14,119 nt of DNA, from NCBI GenBank assembly GCA_003506095.1, contig DNWZ01000262.1:1-14119 (forward strand), given 5' to 3'. Below, one piece after another: positions 9,201-13,700 of the stretch. The DNA is from Planctomycetaceae bacterium (GTDB taxonomy: Bacteria; Planctomycetota; Planctomycetia; Pirellulales; Pirellulaceae). The translations under genes and the position numbers were made by a program. The notes below the pieces were generated by a model. That model saw only the letters and a program-made list of their open reading frames with translations, made no database searches and was not told the origin of the DNA. Each line of letters starts with the position of its first letter. Position 1 is the stretch's first letter.

Positions 9201-10491
9201 TTGTTGCAGTGGCGAATGACGAATTATTGTCGCCGACAGAAACTGGATTATTCGTGACTCGGGCGTCGATGGTGTAGGAACCTGTTTGGACGTTCGCACT
9301 CGTCACTTCAATGAAGTAACTGCCCGTACTTGCACCAGGAATCGCAAATGTGAATGCATTGGCTAAACCGGGGCCAGTCGTTACATCGGCGGTCGCATCG
9401 ACTAAGTTACCGTTGATATCCAGCAGTCTGGCTCGAAGCGAAAGACCACCGGCGTGCGGTGTGATATTGACCGTTATGTTCGATCCACCATGTAGCTCAA
9501 CTCGATAAAAGTCTTGGTCGTTAGCATTGTTGCTGAGGCGATCGGAATCGCCCATAAAACCATTGAAGACGAATTGATTTTGGTTGAACAATGTGCCGAC
9601 GCGAAGTGCGGTTGCAATCGACTCGTTACGGCCACCCGCTTGTCCGACATCAAGACGGTAAGTTCCTTCTGGAATCGCAGTGGCGAAGGTTAGCGTCACG
9701 CGATTGGTCGCCGCATCATAAGCGGCTGATTGTGGCAGCAAGGTGGTGTCATCACCGCCGGACAAAGTCGCTTGCGTATTAACGAGACGGAAGAACTTTG
9801 GATCTTCGGCATCGTTCAGGTTCAACAATTGATCATCGAAGTAGACGACGATCTGTTTGTCCTCTTGTTTCAGCGAGCCATTTGCGTTTCGTGTGACCGG
9901 TTGTGGCACGATCGAGACGACTTGCGCGCCGCGGTCGAGGCGGAAGTTGACCGCTACGTTCTCTCCGCCACCAAACGGCGCGCCGCCGATGCTCCGCAGC
10001 GGTTGCGCTCCAGCACCGACAATCTCGATCCGATAGAAATCGTCCGGGAATGCAAACCGATCGTCCGTGGCATTCCATGACGCGCTGCTGGCCGGCCGCA
10101 GGACGATTTGTTGACGTTCGCCGGGATCGGTCGTGCCGGGGTTGACGAGGCCGACATAACCGAGCGCCACGTTCACATCACCGACGTTGCCGAACACGCC
10201 GTCCCCACCGCTGCGGACCAGTCGCACGGTGTTAGCATTGATCGTCGCCTCGTTCAGGTTCGCTCCGCCATTGAAGAACAGATTGAACTCACGCGGCGCC
10301 ACGTTCAGCACGTCGCCATCTTGCAGCAGGCCCGAATTATCAGGCCGAATTGCTAGCAAGTCTGCTGCCAAGAGTTCTCGCTTTTCGAGCGTCTCGTGGC
10401 CCAGATGCCGAAAGCGATTTCGCTCAGCAAATCGGCTGGAAGTGGCGGGGCGATGGTTGGCGGGGCGACGAGCAGGACGTCGTTTGATCAT
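1..10491 (-). CDS. Giant modular extracellular protein with matrixin-type metalloprotease domain (3' end beyond window)
   Basis: One frame stays open for 3497 codons from ATG at 10491 to base 1 with no stop, so the C-terminus is missing. In-frame upstream there is a TGA at 10536 and no ATG, GTG or TTG that gives a better start; this ATG also places the leader motif at residues 35-44. No Shine-Dalgarno sequence is obvious. Modules (approximate residues): Arg-rich leader with LEPR-XLL-like motif 1-46; two Big_5/SbsA-like Ig domains 56-288; PPC 302-415; matrixin-like protease 496-637; PPC 649-757; right-handed beta-helix 796-1550; PPC 1558-1728 and 1768-1911; beta-propeller-like 1990-2440 with an insert at 2185-2316; MAM/immune-inhibitor-A-like sandwich 2546-2742; second beta-helix 3018-3263; Big_5-like 3265-3407; GEVED-type start 3408-3497. 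There are no cysteines and no hydrophobic membrane segment. Domain names rest on motif recognition. The expected role is a secreted or surface-bound protein with endopeptidase activity; the substrate is unknown. It lies 237 bases downstream of another giant surface-type gene in the same orientation. Confidence 0.93.
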   Translation of the reverse strand, partial: MIKRRPARRPANHRPATSSRFAERNRFRHLGHETLEKRELLAADLLAIRPDNSGLLQDGDVLNVAPREFNLFFNGGANLNEATINANTVRLVRSGGDGVFGNVGDVNVALGYVGLVNPGTTDPGERQQIVLRPASSASWNATDDRFAFPDDFYRIEIVGAGAQPLRSIGGAPFGGGENVAVNFRLDRGAQVVSIVPQPVTRNANGSLKQEDKQIVVYFDDQLLNLNDAEDPKFFRLVNTQATLSGGDDTTLLPQSAAYDAATNRVTLTFATAIPEGTYRLDVGQAGGRNESIATALRVGTLFNQNQFVFNGFMGDSDRLSNNANDQDFYRVELHGGSNITVNITPHAGGLSLRARLLDINGNLVDATADVTTGPGLANAFTFAIPGASTGSYFIEVTSANVQTGSYTIDARVTNNPVSVGDNNSSFATATNLGSLGAAGVAVDASIQPQSIPLPPRVGGQDEPGHREIQREVHIPTGVPWITGAPSDTIPTTPAAIETILYHFPASFTNPAIPGQVFLNQITAEERRIVRSIFEVFAKHTGYEFRETAGGGLRIGKTDLRAFDENSQPNSPVAGLGGGSGAILNATMYQDSNRFFGDGFTNVMYHEIGHSLGLFHSFELPSLMGAGLPNDVIPGDHDIVHLNRIAPPNSTDIDMYRFEVAEAGRVRAETLAERLATPSQLNTVLTLYRQNPATGAREMISRNDRYFGTDSLIDMDLEPGIYFVGVSSTGNDSYDPNVPDSGFGGTTGGDYRLQLSFHANRFDSLRDADGTAMDGNADGMPGGVHSFWFQASDVVSTIFVDRANDPLLGGTGGNGSISDPFDRLSSALQAAASRIVIPNDASSKINIGDSFIIDDGINRVTFTFGLSTIGTTINRNASDLITEIANVINNSILTSTASVSGRVIRLSSIDQLDLEQTPALLNAPNLVRIAGNAGIDGDLTTLQDTYPYLVGSDTSGNPLRDGADFLVPQGTKVVFDAGALLKMRSANLDAGTSSVNVSRAASSIQVLGTPTAPVFIRSYHDDTFGGDSDGTGNTSRPGDLGGIVYRGDSDLASQGIFLNHITHADIQHGGGKVFVDSQELVFAPIHIINSRPTVRFNYISNSAQAAVSANPDSFDDSMDRIGPDIVGNYLQSNSINGLFVRIETATGSTIEKLNVPGRFDDTDIVHVLTENLIINGNPGGQRDIGFGLEARAAGRLIVDPGIVLKLQGSRIEAERGSSSLIAEGTPNDPIIFTSFTDDRFGGSGSFDSNGNGVSRGSAGQWAGLYFGHISSGSIDHALITFGGGQSPIEGNTISFNVIEVHQADLRIANSVIRENLNGRQFIATTNQRSGRGNNGPGTIYVRGSQPVIVDNTFVNNDGPVVNINANSLNFPVLPDYGRSTGSINTYRQFDDNHGPLIRLNKLSGNTINGVLVRGEVLTTQSVWDDTDMVHVLQSMITVENFHTNGGLRLQSSNSESLVVKLSGGASTGFTATGTPLDIIDRVGGTIHVLGQPGFPVVLTHLADDSVGAGFAPDGMPMRNTNNSTTPSTGVSGGWRGFLFDQWSNDRNVAIVRESENPITNGKDINSTIGTAQNLGELAPNEKSGDENRRLGFEVHGFISPDDSRDVDVYSFRGTAGTPIWIDVDRTDPTLDVIVEVLASNGTVLARSVRSSNPQFADSINALTLMQNPVLGGDFFTENFRDAGLHYVLHGNPGSVGTYFVRVRSNPQGSMSTLAGASTGKYQMQIRLQQVDEFPGSTVRFADIRNAITAIDVVGLPKRSPMIGEAAELSGTNDIRDNAQQLVNLLQTDMAAISISGALSSATDVDWYEFQVAHTGVQSIAGVNDDPGTVAVVFDIDYADGAVRGDTSFAVFDASGRLIWVGRESNVADDQRVGPGTGSEDLTRGSLGTRDPYIGPIHVRASGTYYVAVMSNQMMPAALGGTFLNNPNPILTTPYPNSQVRLEPINTIRRVVEDHIGSIGYNSRGSQVNPETGPIIDLTNLQNHVVPFRLEDVVLYVATDAGGDDNDHLYTVNPFTGQRFLTRVSSGSGLLSGNNDYQDMVIRSDGAMYGYRRVGSATNSVGVVTRMDASTGGEASSQNDNIPGRGSAPNTNVGFPGDFAPLPGGRNTRVEQFSTSDQVDAITFMRRGLATASPTYDSFLVVRETDLANGQSKLYRGDGSGNAAPRISGGITYGAVGDIQPVGVEFANTSFSISNGASPANNATIRVESKIPGLAGNNFNVNIIPARGGAAGVSVAVSGDNINITLTRTPADPAVAINGGPTAEQIVNAINGNAAARQRVTAVITSGNGGGGAQTGANDTQSFSASGGGLMTGGADGSFGPLTGRVTGISFSNLMSTGDLFGVTTAGEFLRISPSTGRVLNRIDLSATLGLGPLNLQGLALGPQNVNNGTLADRLFAVTNTGRLIALDTSGNLIPAFAGSATNIQIGGVNSSGQAPIGLAFSPLDFNLWHPTNKRATDPGHGINSAPDASRVAVNGGTSMHFGFESFNGGYQQIGGINAQYGIRTETQHRDLASNPDIVNTYNFPGGALGSLVTNTFSLAGSVNQDRPTLYFNYFLETENHQGSSLLSDENDPFRDSARVFASIDNGLTWRLLATNSSRLSASNTGNNDGRAELPGFLSHISEASQNSLAPRPQSQQRVQELMDNSGQWRQARVDLSTFAGQGNVRLRFDFSTAGSMNDNTLFMSDAGDAVQRPIDGRVNPASVTDAAPYGEFASRDTVPRSIRSSNNRFEGFYIDDIIVGYAERGEMVTGAPIDSTIVNTQTFSAGRMQDSDPAALPNLLAYRYQLEIRRTVDVARLIQGTGIQIIQNQTFRTNDRQIDSLSTTASLGFEPLETFNTTVPSNLVIPGVFNGNPIPTSVMAPWVADVNNPLQGGRSLASAATFGPIPPIGGLPSRQPLSVFQTTPAAMGSTSPGGGLVRFNYSVSSRENVHGLLFLVDGVAQPMVPAIPPSEGSPGSPANPLASGERTNLSVQFSFANPNSVLTWIYLFLDDQNVIAGDNRAKIDSIQILQGGTGFEADRNRHRPQGIFIAESNTIRNSSGVGVSVAPAPPQAGGSLTHPGYTINYPQLNAERLIPGVVIQNNVIVGTSGIRYSGEAAATPGRPVPFGRVVNNTLVGLSTTAGVGIEINGESSPTIMNNIITQFGVGIGGPSGLSVIRSNYFQGNGATGPTGTDAITRPAGTPLFVNAAAGNYYLVSGSPAVDSSLDTLQDRFNFVNFKNEIGIPPSPIFAPARDVFGQLRVDSGQAAGGGGTDVFKDRGAVDRSDNDAPFAVLLNPIDNDVTGIDLDPNLSVVSLTNPISESFSILFSDGRGPNAPFEGTGINPATVTPSAILVRRNNVPLVNGVDYRLGFNSSTGEMRLTPLSTLWQPASVYEITLDNQVIADSAGNRLRSNQADGSTRFWIILPTVGLDYGDAATTFGTLLENNGARHAIINGASPRLGRFVDAETNGQPGAASSLDDVPRPIVATVNPGSSLSVNGSGTPNLEILVTAPVSVRDS
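276..699 (-). other. Big_5-like Ig domain (residues ~3265-3407)
   Basis: Follows the second beta-helix. It shows FSILFSDG, TPSAILVRRNNVPL, DYRLGFNSSTGEMRL and VYEITLDN, then DSAGNRL. The order N-x-x-T-V-x-x-x-x-[IL]-x-[VL], then a calculated-value strand, then Y-x-[IV]-x-L...D-x-x-GN, is that of SbsA/Big_5-type domains. Confidence 0.55.
703..1440 (-). other. Second right-handed beta-helix (residues ~3018-3263)
   Basis: Short repeating turns of the NosD/pectate-lyase type: GIFIAESNTIRNSSGVGV, PGVVIQNNVIVGTSGIRY, GRVVNNTLVGLSTTAGVGIE, SPTIMNNIITQFGVGI and SVIRSNYFQGNG. They end in PLFVNAAAGNYYLVSGSPAVDSS and DRGAVDRSD, a common C-terminal cap of these helices. No active-site residues are recognised. 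Confidence 0.7.
2266..2856 (-). other. MAM/immune-inhibitor-A-like beta-sandwich (residues ~2546-2742)
   Basis: Contains PTLYFNYFLETE, SARVFASIDNGLTWRLLATN, QWRQARVDLSTFAGQGNVRLRFDF and FEGFYIDDIIVGYAERG (fragments named separately). These match the order W-x-x-x-x-VDLS-x-[FY]-AG-x-x-[VI]-x-[LI]-RF followed by G-[FW]-Y-IDDI seen in immune inhibitor A C-terminal and MAM-type lectin folds. The IDDI phrase usually contributes to a calcium or ligand site. Confidence 0.65.
3172..4524 (-). other. Beta-propeller-like region (residues ~1990-2440)
   Basis: Blade-like repeats: VLYVATDAG...HLYTVNPFTGQRFL, DMVIRSDGAMYGYRR, VGVVTRMDASTG, SFLVVRETDLANGQSKLYRG, DLFGVTTAGEFLRISPSTGRVL, LQGLALGPQ, RLFAVTNTGRLIALDTSGNLI and PIGLAFSP. 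The L-[YF]-x-V...D/S-x-x-[TS]-G rhythm is that of bacterial beta-propellers, which are usually binding modules. The number of blades cannot be fixed by eye. Confidence 0.55.
3544..3939 (-). other. Module inserted in the propeller-like region, resembling flagellar-hook/tail-sheath-type domains
   Basis: Residues ~2185-2316. The order is a strand (ATIRVESKIPGLAGNNFNVN), a strand pair (VSVAVSGDNINITLTRTP), a helix (TAEQIVNAINGNAAARQRV) and a Gly/Ser-rich exit ending LMTGGADGS. This layout (I-x-V-x-[SA]-x-x-PG-x-x-GN, then an I/V-x-x-IN helix, then GG-x-DG) recalls a small module in tail-sheath and flagellar hook-type proteins. A related but shorter stretch lies at residues ~877-950 (DLITEIANVINNS). 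The homology is suggestive only. Confidence 0.4.
4759..5820 (-). other. Two further PPC-like domains (residues ~1558-1728 and 1768-1911)
   Basis: The third copy has D1604-V-D1606-V-Y1608-S-F1610 followed by PIWIDVDRTDPTLDVIVEVL and a closing GTYFVRVRS. The fourth has D1802-V-D1804-W-Y1806-E-F1808, then DTSFAVFDASGRLIW and GTYYVAVMSN. Both show the D-x-D-x-Y entry and G-T-Y-[FY]-V exit strands of PPC domains. Their lengths exceed a usual PPC (~80-110 residues), so loops are inserted. Confidence 0.7.
5842..8106 (-). repeat. Right-handed beta-helix region with three internal long repeats (residues ~796-1550)
   Basis: Starts with IFVDRANDP...GTGGNGSISDPFDRLSSALQAA, the usual opening of secreted beta-helix proteins. 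Three diverged repeats follow, beginning near residues 964, 1194 and 1455. Each carries a strand with V-x-DAG/VDPG and LLK/VLK, a GTP-x-x-P-[VI] strand and a [HTA]-D-D-x-[FV]-G phrase (D-D at 1020-1021, 1236-1237 and 1502-1503). The first two also share GP-x-I-x-x-N-x-L-x-x-N-x-INGxxVR-x-E (from 1121 and 1393) and DDTD-[IM]-VHVL (from 1159 and 1423). Such helices often bind or cleave polysaccharide, but no catalytic site is recognised. Confidence 0.65.
8221..8547 (-). other. PPC-like domain, second copy (residues ~649-757)
   Basis: Begins with D651-I-D653-M-Y655-R-F657, has the LTLYRQ strand and the EPGIYFVGVSS strand typical of PPC domains, and ends GGDYRLQLSF. It follows the metzincin domain immediately, as PPC domains do in many secreted proteases. 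Confidence 0.72.
8581..9006 (-). other. Matrixin-type (metzincin, M10-like) zinc metalloprotease domain
   Basis: Residues ~496-637 of the large protein. The zinc-binding motif is VMYHEIGHSLGLFH: ligands H605, H609 and H615, general base E606, and the conserved metzincin glycine G612. The sequence SLMGAG places a Met-turn methionine at 623, eight residues after the third histidine, which is the spacing of matrixins. Upstream, a first strand (ILYHFPASF), a helix (AEERRIVRSIFEVFAKHTGYEF) and the stretch ending GGSGAILNATMYQ fit the start of a metzincin catalytic domain, ahead of the zinc helix. All catalytic residues are present, so an active enzyme is expected. No PRCG-type cysteine switch is possible because the protein has no cysteine. 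PPC domains flank it on both sides, which is common for secreted metalloproteases. Confidence 0.88.
9248..9588 (-). other. PPC domain, first copy (residues ~302-415)
   Basis: A beta-sandwich of the bacterial pre-peptidase C-terminal type. Markers are D325-Q-D327-F-Y329 followed by a hydrophobic strand, an L-x-L-R-A-R-L-L-D strand, and a closing GSYFIEV / GSYTIDARV pair. It lies directly before the protease region. Confidence 0.7.
9628..10326 (-). other. Two SbsA/Big_5-like Ig domains (residues ~56-288)
   Basis: Two consecutive segments follow the Big_5 pattern: a V-x-x-x-P start, an F-x-x-x-F-N/F-D strand, then an N-x-x-T/F-x-L-V phrase. The first runs from LNVAPREFNLFFNGG to TVRLVRSGG near residues 61-93. 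The second runs from VVSIVPQPVTR through QIVVYFDDQLLN to FFRLVN near residues 191-238 and closes with a strand ending in GTYRLDVGQ. Such domains act as stalk or spacer modules in surface proteins. The assignment is by pattern only. Confidence 0.6.
10354..10389 (-). other. LEPR-XLL-like N-terminal motif in an Arg-rich leader
   Basis: Residues 35-46 of the large protein read LEKRELLAADLL. They follow a leader in which residues 3-38 hold ten arginines and two lysines and no hydrophobic core. Large planctomycete extracellular proteins commonly start this way (LE-x-R-x-LL-[AS], named LEPR-XLL), which takes the place of an ordinary Sec signal peptide near the N-terminus. It is taken as a sorting or export-related element. 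The mechanism is not known to me, and the motif is a variant (K-R-E in place of P-R). Confidence 0.75.
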
Positions 10492-10613
10492 GGAAGCCTG
10501 GCCTGACAGAAAAAGAACAACTTGGCCGCGAGGTCATCGAAGTGATGCAGTGCGCGGCCAGGAGCAAGTTGGAAAATGAACTTTGGCTCGGGGGTGACAA
10601 GAATCTGCGAACC

Positions 10614-10629
10614 ATGAGGATAACCTCAT
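10614..10629. repeat. Short perfect inverted repeat
   Basis: ATGAGG-ATAA-CCTCAT: six-base perfect arms with a four-base centre, 123 bases before the start codon of the downstream gene. It could be a regulator site or chance; nothing else supports either. Confidence 0.25.
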
Positions 10630-10697
10630 CGTCGGCGATTGCAAAATCAGAATAACCTGAATAATCGCGAATCGGGAGTCAGGCAAGGCCGTGATCA

Positions 10698-10728
10698 CCC
10701 CGATCGCTCACTTTCCCAGCGATTGGGG
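10698..10728 (-). terminator. Hairpin just after the stop codon of the upstream gene (possible terminator)
   Basis: On the minus strand CCCCAATCGCT, a 9-base loop (GGGAAAGTG) and AGCGATCGGGG form an 11-bp stem with a single A-C mismatch at the fifth pair. It begins two bases after the TAA. There is no T-run behind it, so it is not a canonical intrinsic terminator. It may still end, pause or protect the transcript. Confidence 0.45.
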
Positions 10729-10730
10729 GT

Positions 10731-13700
10731 TTAAAACTGCGATGCGTCGGTCCATGCCGCATCGATCGCTTCTAACAAATCCGACCGGCGTTGTTCCGAT
10801 TCTTCCTTTGCGCTATCGATTGCCAAGGTGTTGATGACATCGTCCTGGGGCAGCGTGAAATCGGCTGCTAAGGAAGAAATATCTATCGGTCCCACCAGCG
10901 GCCCATAGACGCTGTCAGTATTTTCCGTTTGAGTAGGCGCAGCCACGCTTGTGGACATTGTTGTCAACGGCGGAGCCACTAAACCGGGATCGACGAGCGA
11001 ACGGTTCTCATCGGCTTGTTCACCTTCACCCAGTGCAACCTGGTTTTGATTAGCGATTGCCATGATTACCAGCAACGCATCGAGTGGTTCGATAAACCGA
11101 TTACCGTCAACGTCATAATAGAGCAGTGGGGTTTCACCGATCGCAGCTTCGATTGGCATAACGCCCGAGTTGCCTTCCCGATTCCATTGGGAAAGCCGTA
11201 CAAGAACCAACAGTGCATCGATCGGCGAAGTCTCACCGCTAGCATTCACGTCGGTAAAGTTACTGGGGTTTTGCAGCTCGCTGGCCACGACTTGGATTCG
11301 AACTTCGCCGACGTTGCTCGGTCGACCGCGGGTATCGCGAATCGTGTAAGTAAACGTCTCGATGCCGACAAAGTCGCTGCTTGGCAGATACCGAACGATA
11401 CCACCGCCGAGCACGATCGCTTGTCCGCGAGCAGGCGGAGTGATGATTTCAATCGAGTTAAGATCGAGTTGGCCATCAGGATCGGAGTCGTTTTGGGCGA
11501 CGTTGATTTCGACGGCACGCCCTCGGACAGTGCCTGCGTTATCGTTGACGGCTATCGGCGCGACATTGGTATCGATCGTGATCGTCGCACTTTCACTAAA
11601 CGCCCCCAGGTCATCAGCGACTCGGTAGCGAATCGAGTCCGTACCACGGAAGTTAGCAAACGGTGTGTAAATCAAACTGCCATCGCGGACCTCAACGGAT
11701 CCGAAAGCGGGCAATTGCGTAATTTCCAATGTCAACGGATTGATCGTTCCATCAACATCAAAATCATTATCCAGCGGTCGAATCGTTATCGGACCGCTGA
11801 GGCCGAGTGTGACGAAATCGTCAACAACGGTTGGCGCATCGTTGATGCCTGCGACGTTGACGGTCACAGTAGCCAAGTTGCTCTGGGCATCGGCCGCATC
11901 CGTCACGCGATATGTAAAGGTATCGGCGAGCGTTTGGCCGGGACGCAAGGCTTGGATCGTTGCTGAGCCTCGAGGATCGTATTCGAGATCGCCCGAAGGG
12001 AGCACGCGGATTTGAGCACCCGACTGTGATATCGACGCAACAGCGGTCAATCGCAGCGATTCGATGGGATTAGTCACCAGGTCTGGATCCAGCGCCGCAT
12101 CAAGCAGCGTTTGCCTAGGAATCGGCAGCACGGTGTTTTCATTGCTGTTGAATGAAACGTTACCAGCAATCGGCGTGTCGTTCACTTCGGTGATGGTGAT
12201 CGTCACCAGCGCCGGTTCGCTGCGGGCATTTTCGCTGTCGATTGCCACGACCGATACAACGGTCTGGCCGACGGCATTGTCCCGCGGGGTGAAGCGTAAG
12301 AATCCGTTGTCGGTCACATTGGGCTGTGTCTGGAACAGCGCCTGACCAGCCGCCGGGACCGTCACTTCGAATCGCACGGTCTGTCCCGCCGCGACTTCAT
12401 CCGACGGGCCAGGGCTGATCTGGGTTGCCAGCGGCACCAAAGTGGTAAACGGACCGGAATCTTCAAGCACCGAAATCTGTGTCAAAGCTGGGTCCGGTAC
12501 AAAAGTCGGTGGATCATTGATCGGGTTGACCGTGATCGTAAACGTTCGCGGCGGCGTACTGCTGTTAAACTCCAGAGGCGGATTATTCGCCCCGGTGTCT
12601 TGCGCGATAATCGTGAACACGGCAACGCCATTGGCATCAGCCAAGGTGCGGAAGCTGAGCGTCCCGGTGGACGATACGACCGGCGGGCTGAAGAACAGAT
12701 TGTTCGGATTGCCCGCCACGGGAGCGATGATAAAGTTGACCGTTTGACCGGTGACCGGATGCAGTTCGTCGACTGCTCCCGACGGGCCTGCGGCGATGTC
12801 GGTGACGAAGTTCGGAATGATCGTTTCGCCAACCAAAGACGTTGTCGTCGCATCCTCGTCAACGGTGACCGACAGCGGACCGGAGAACTGGGGCCGGTCA
12901 TTGAGCGCCAGGACATTGAGCGTAACGGTATGGAATGACTCGCGAGGATCGGCGGTGAGGTTGCCGTTTAGATCAGACGTCCTCCCATCGTCGCGGACTC
13001 CGTAGATGAACGAGTCGGACCCGTTAAAGTTTGGTCGCGGCGTGTAGCGCAGACCGATCAACACCGTCGGATTCTGTGGGTCAAAAACGCGAGACAGCGT
13101 TCCACCCTGGGCCGTCGACGCTGGGATTGGCGTGGCCAATTGGATCGTTTGCCCACCGCCTGGCAGTGCGGACGATTCATTGGGCGGACCTGGATTGAAT
13201 ACGTCCAGCATGCCGACCACGCCGCCGGTTCCACGCAGCGGAATCAGTGTCCCTTGGAAGGTCACTGTATTGTCGCTTTGCAAGATGGCCGCATCTTCGT
13301 TCAGCGTGAACGCGATCGGTGTCGTTGTATTCAATACCGGACGATCGTTGACGGGCCGGATGTTGATCGTCAACAACCGGGCGGGGCTAGAAACGACGTC
13401 GCCTCGGATCGCGTTATCAGGACCATTGTCGGTCGCACGCACTTCCAACACCACGCTACCAAACGCGTCGGGAGCCGGGGTGAAGGTCAACACGCCCGCT
13501 CGGCTGACCGTCGGAGCCGACGCAAACATTTGGCTCGTTTCTGGTGTCAAACCGGAAATGGCAAAGCTTACGATTTGTCCCGTGACCGGATCGTTCTCGT
13601 CAAAGGCCGTTGCTGGTGGACCAGCGAAGATATTGAATGCGTATCCGGGCAAACGGAATTGAGGGCTATCTTCCAACACGTTGATGGTATTGGTCAGCGT

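Larger units (their letters stand above)
10492..10730. other. Intergenic region between the two giant genes
   Basis: The gap of about 237-239 bases separates the stop of the repeat/dockerin gene from the ATG of the protease-bearing gene. It contains the hairpin and the small palindrome listed separately. No convincing -35/-10 pair, Shine-Dalgarno sequence or RNA gene was seen. A 63-codon minus-strand frame starting at 10615 overlaps the start of the downstream gene and has no recognisable product. Confidence 0.6.

Noticed and set aside
10424..10615. Minus-strand 63-codon frame overlapping the start of the giant gene
   Set aside because: Out of frame with the giant gene, Ser/Pro/Arg-rich, no motif, no ribosome binding site.
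10634..10680. AT-richer stretch with TTGCAA- and TATTCT-like words as a promoter
   Set aside because: No pair of elements has acceptable spacing, and planctomycete promoter consensus cannot be judged from one site.
11016..11966. Plus-strand open frame of 316 codons
   Set aside because: Fully antisense to the dockerin and Big_9 region, whose domains are unmistakable. Its translation shows no domain and is rich in shadow-type composition (many Arg, Asp, His, Cys).
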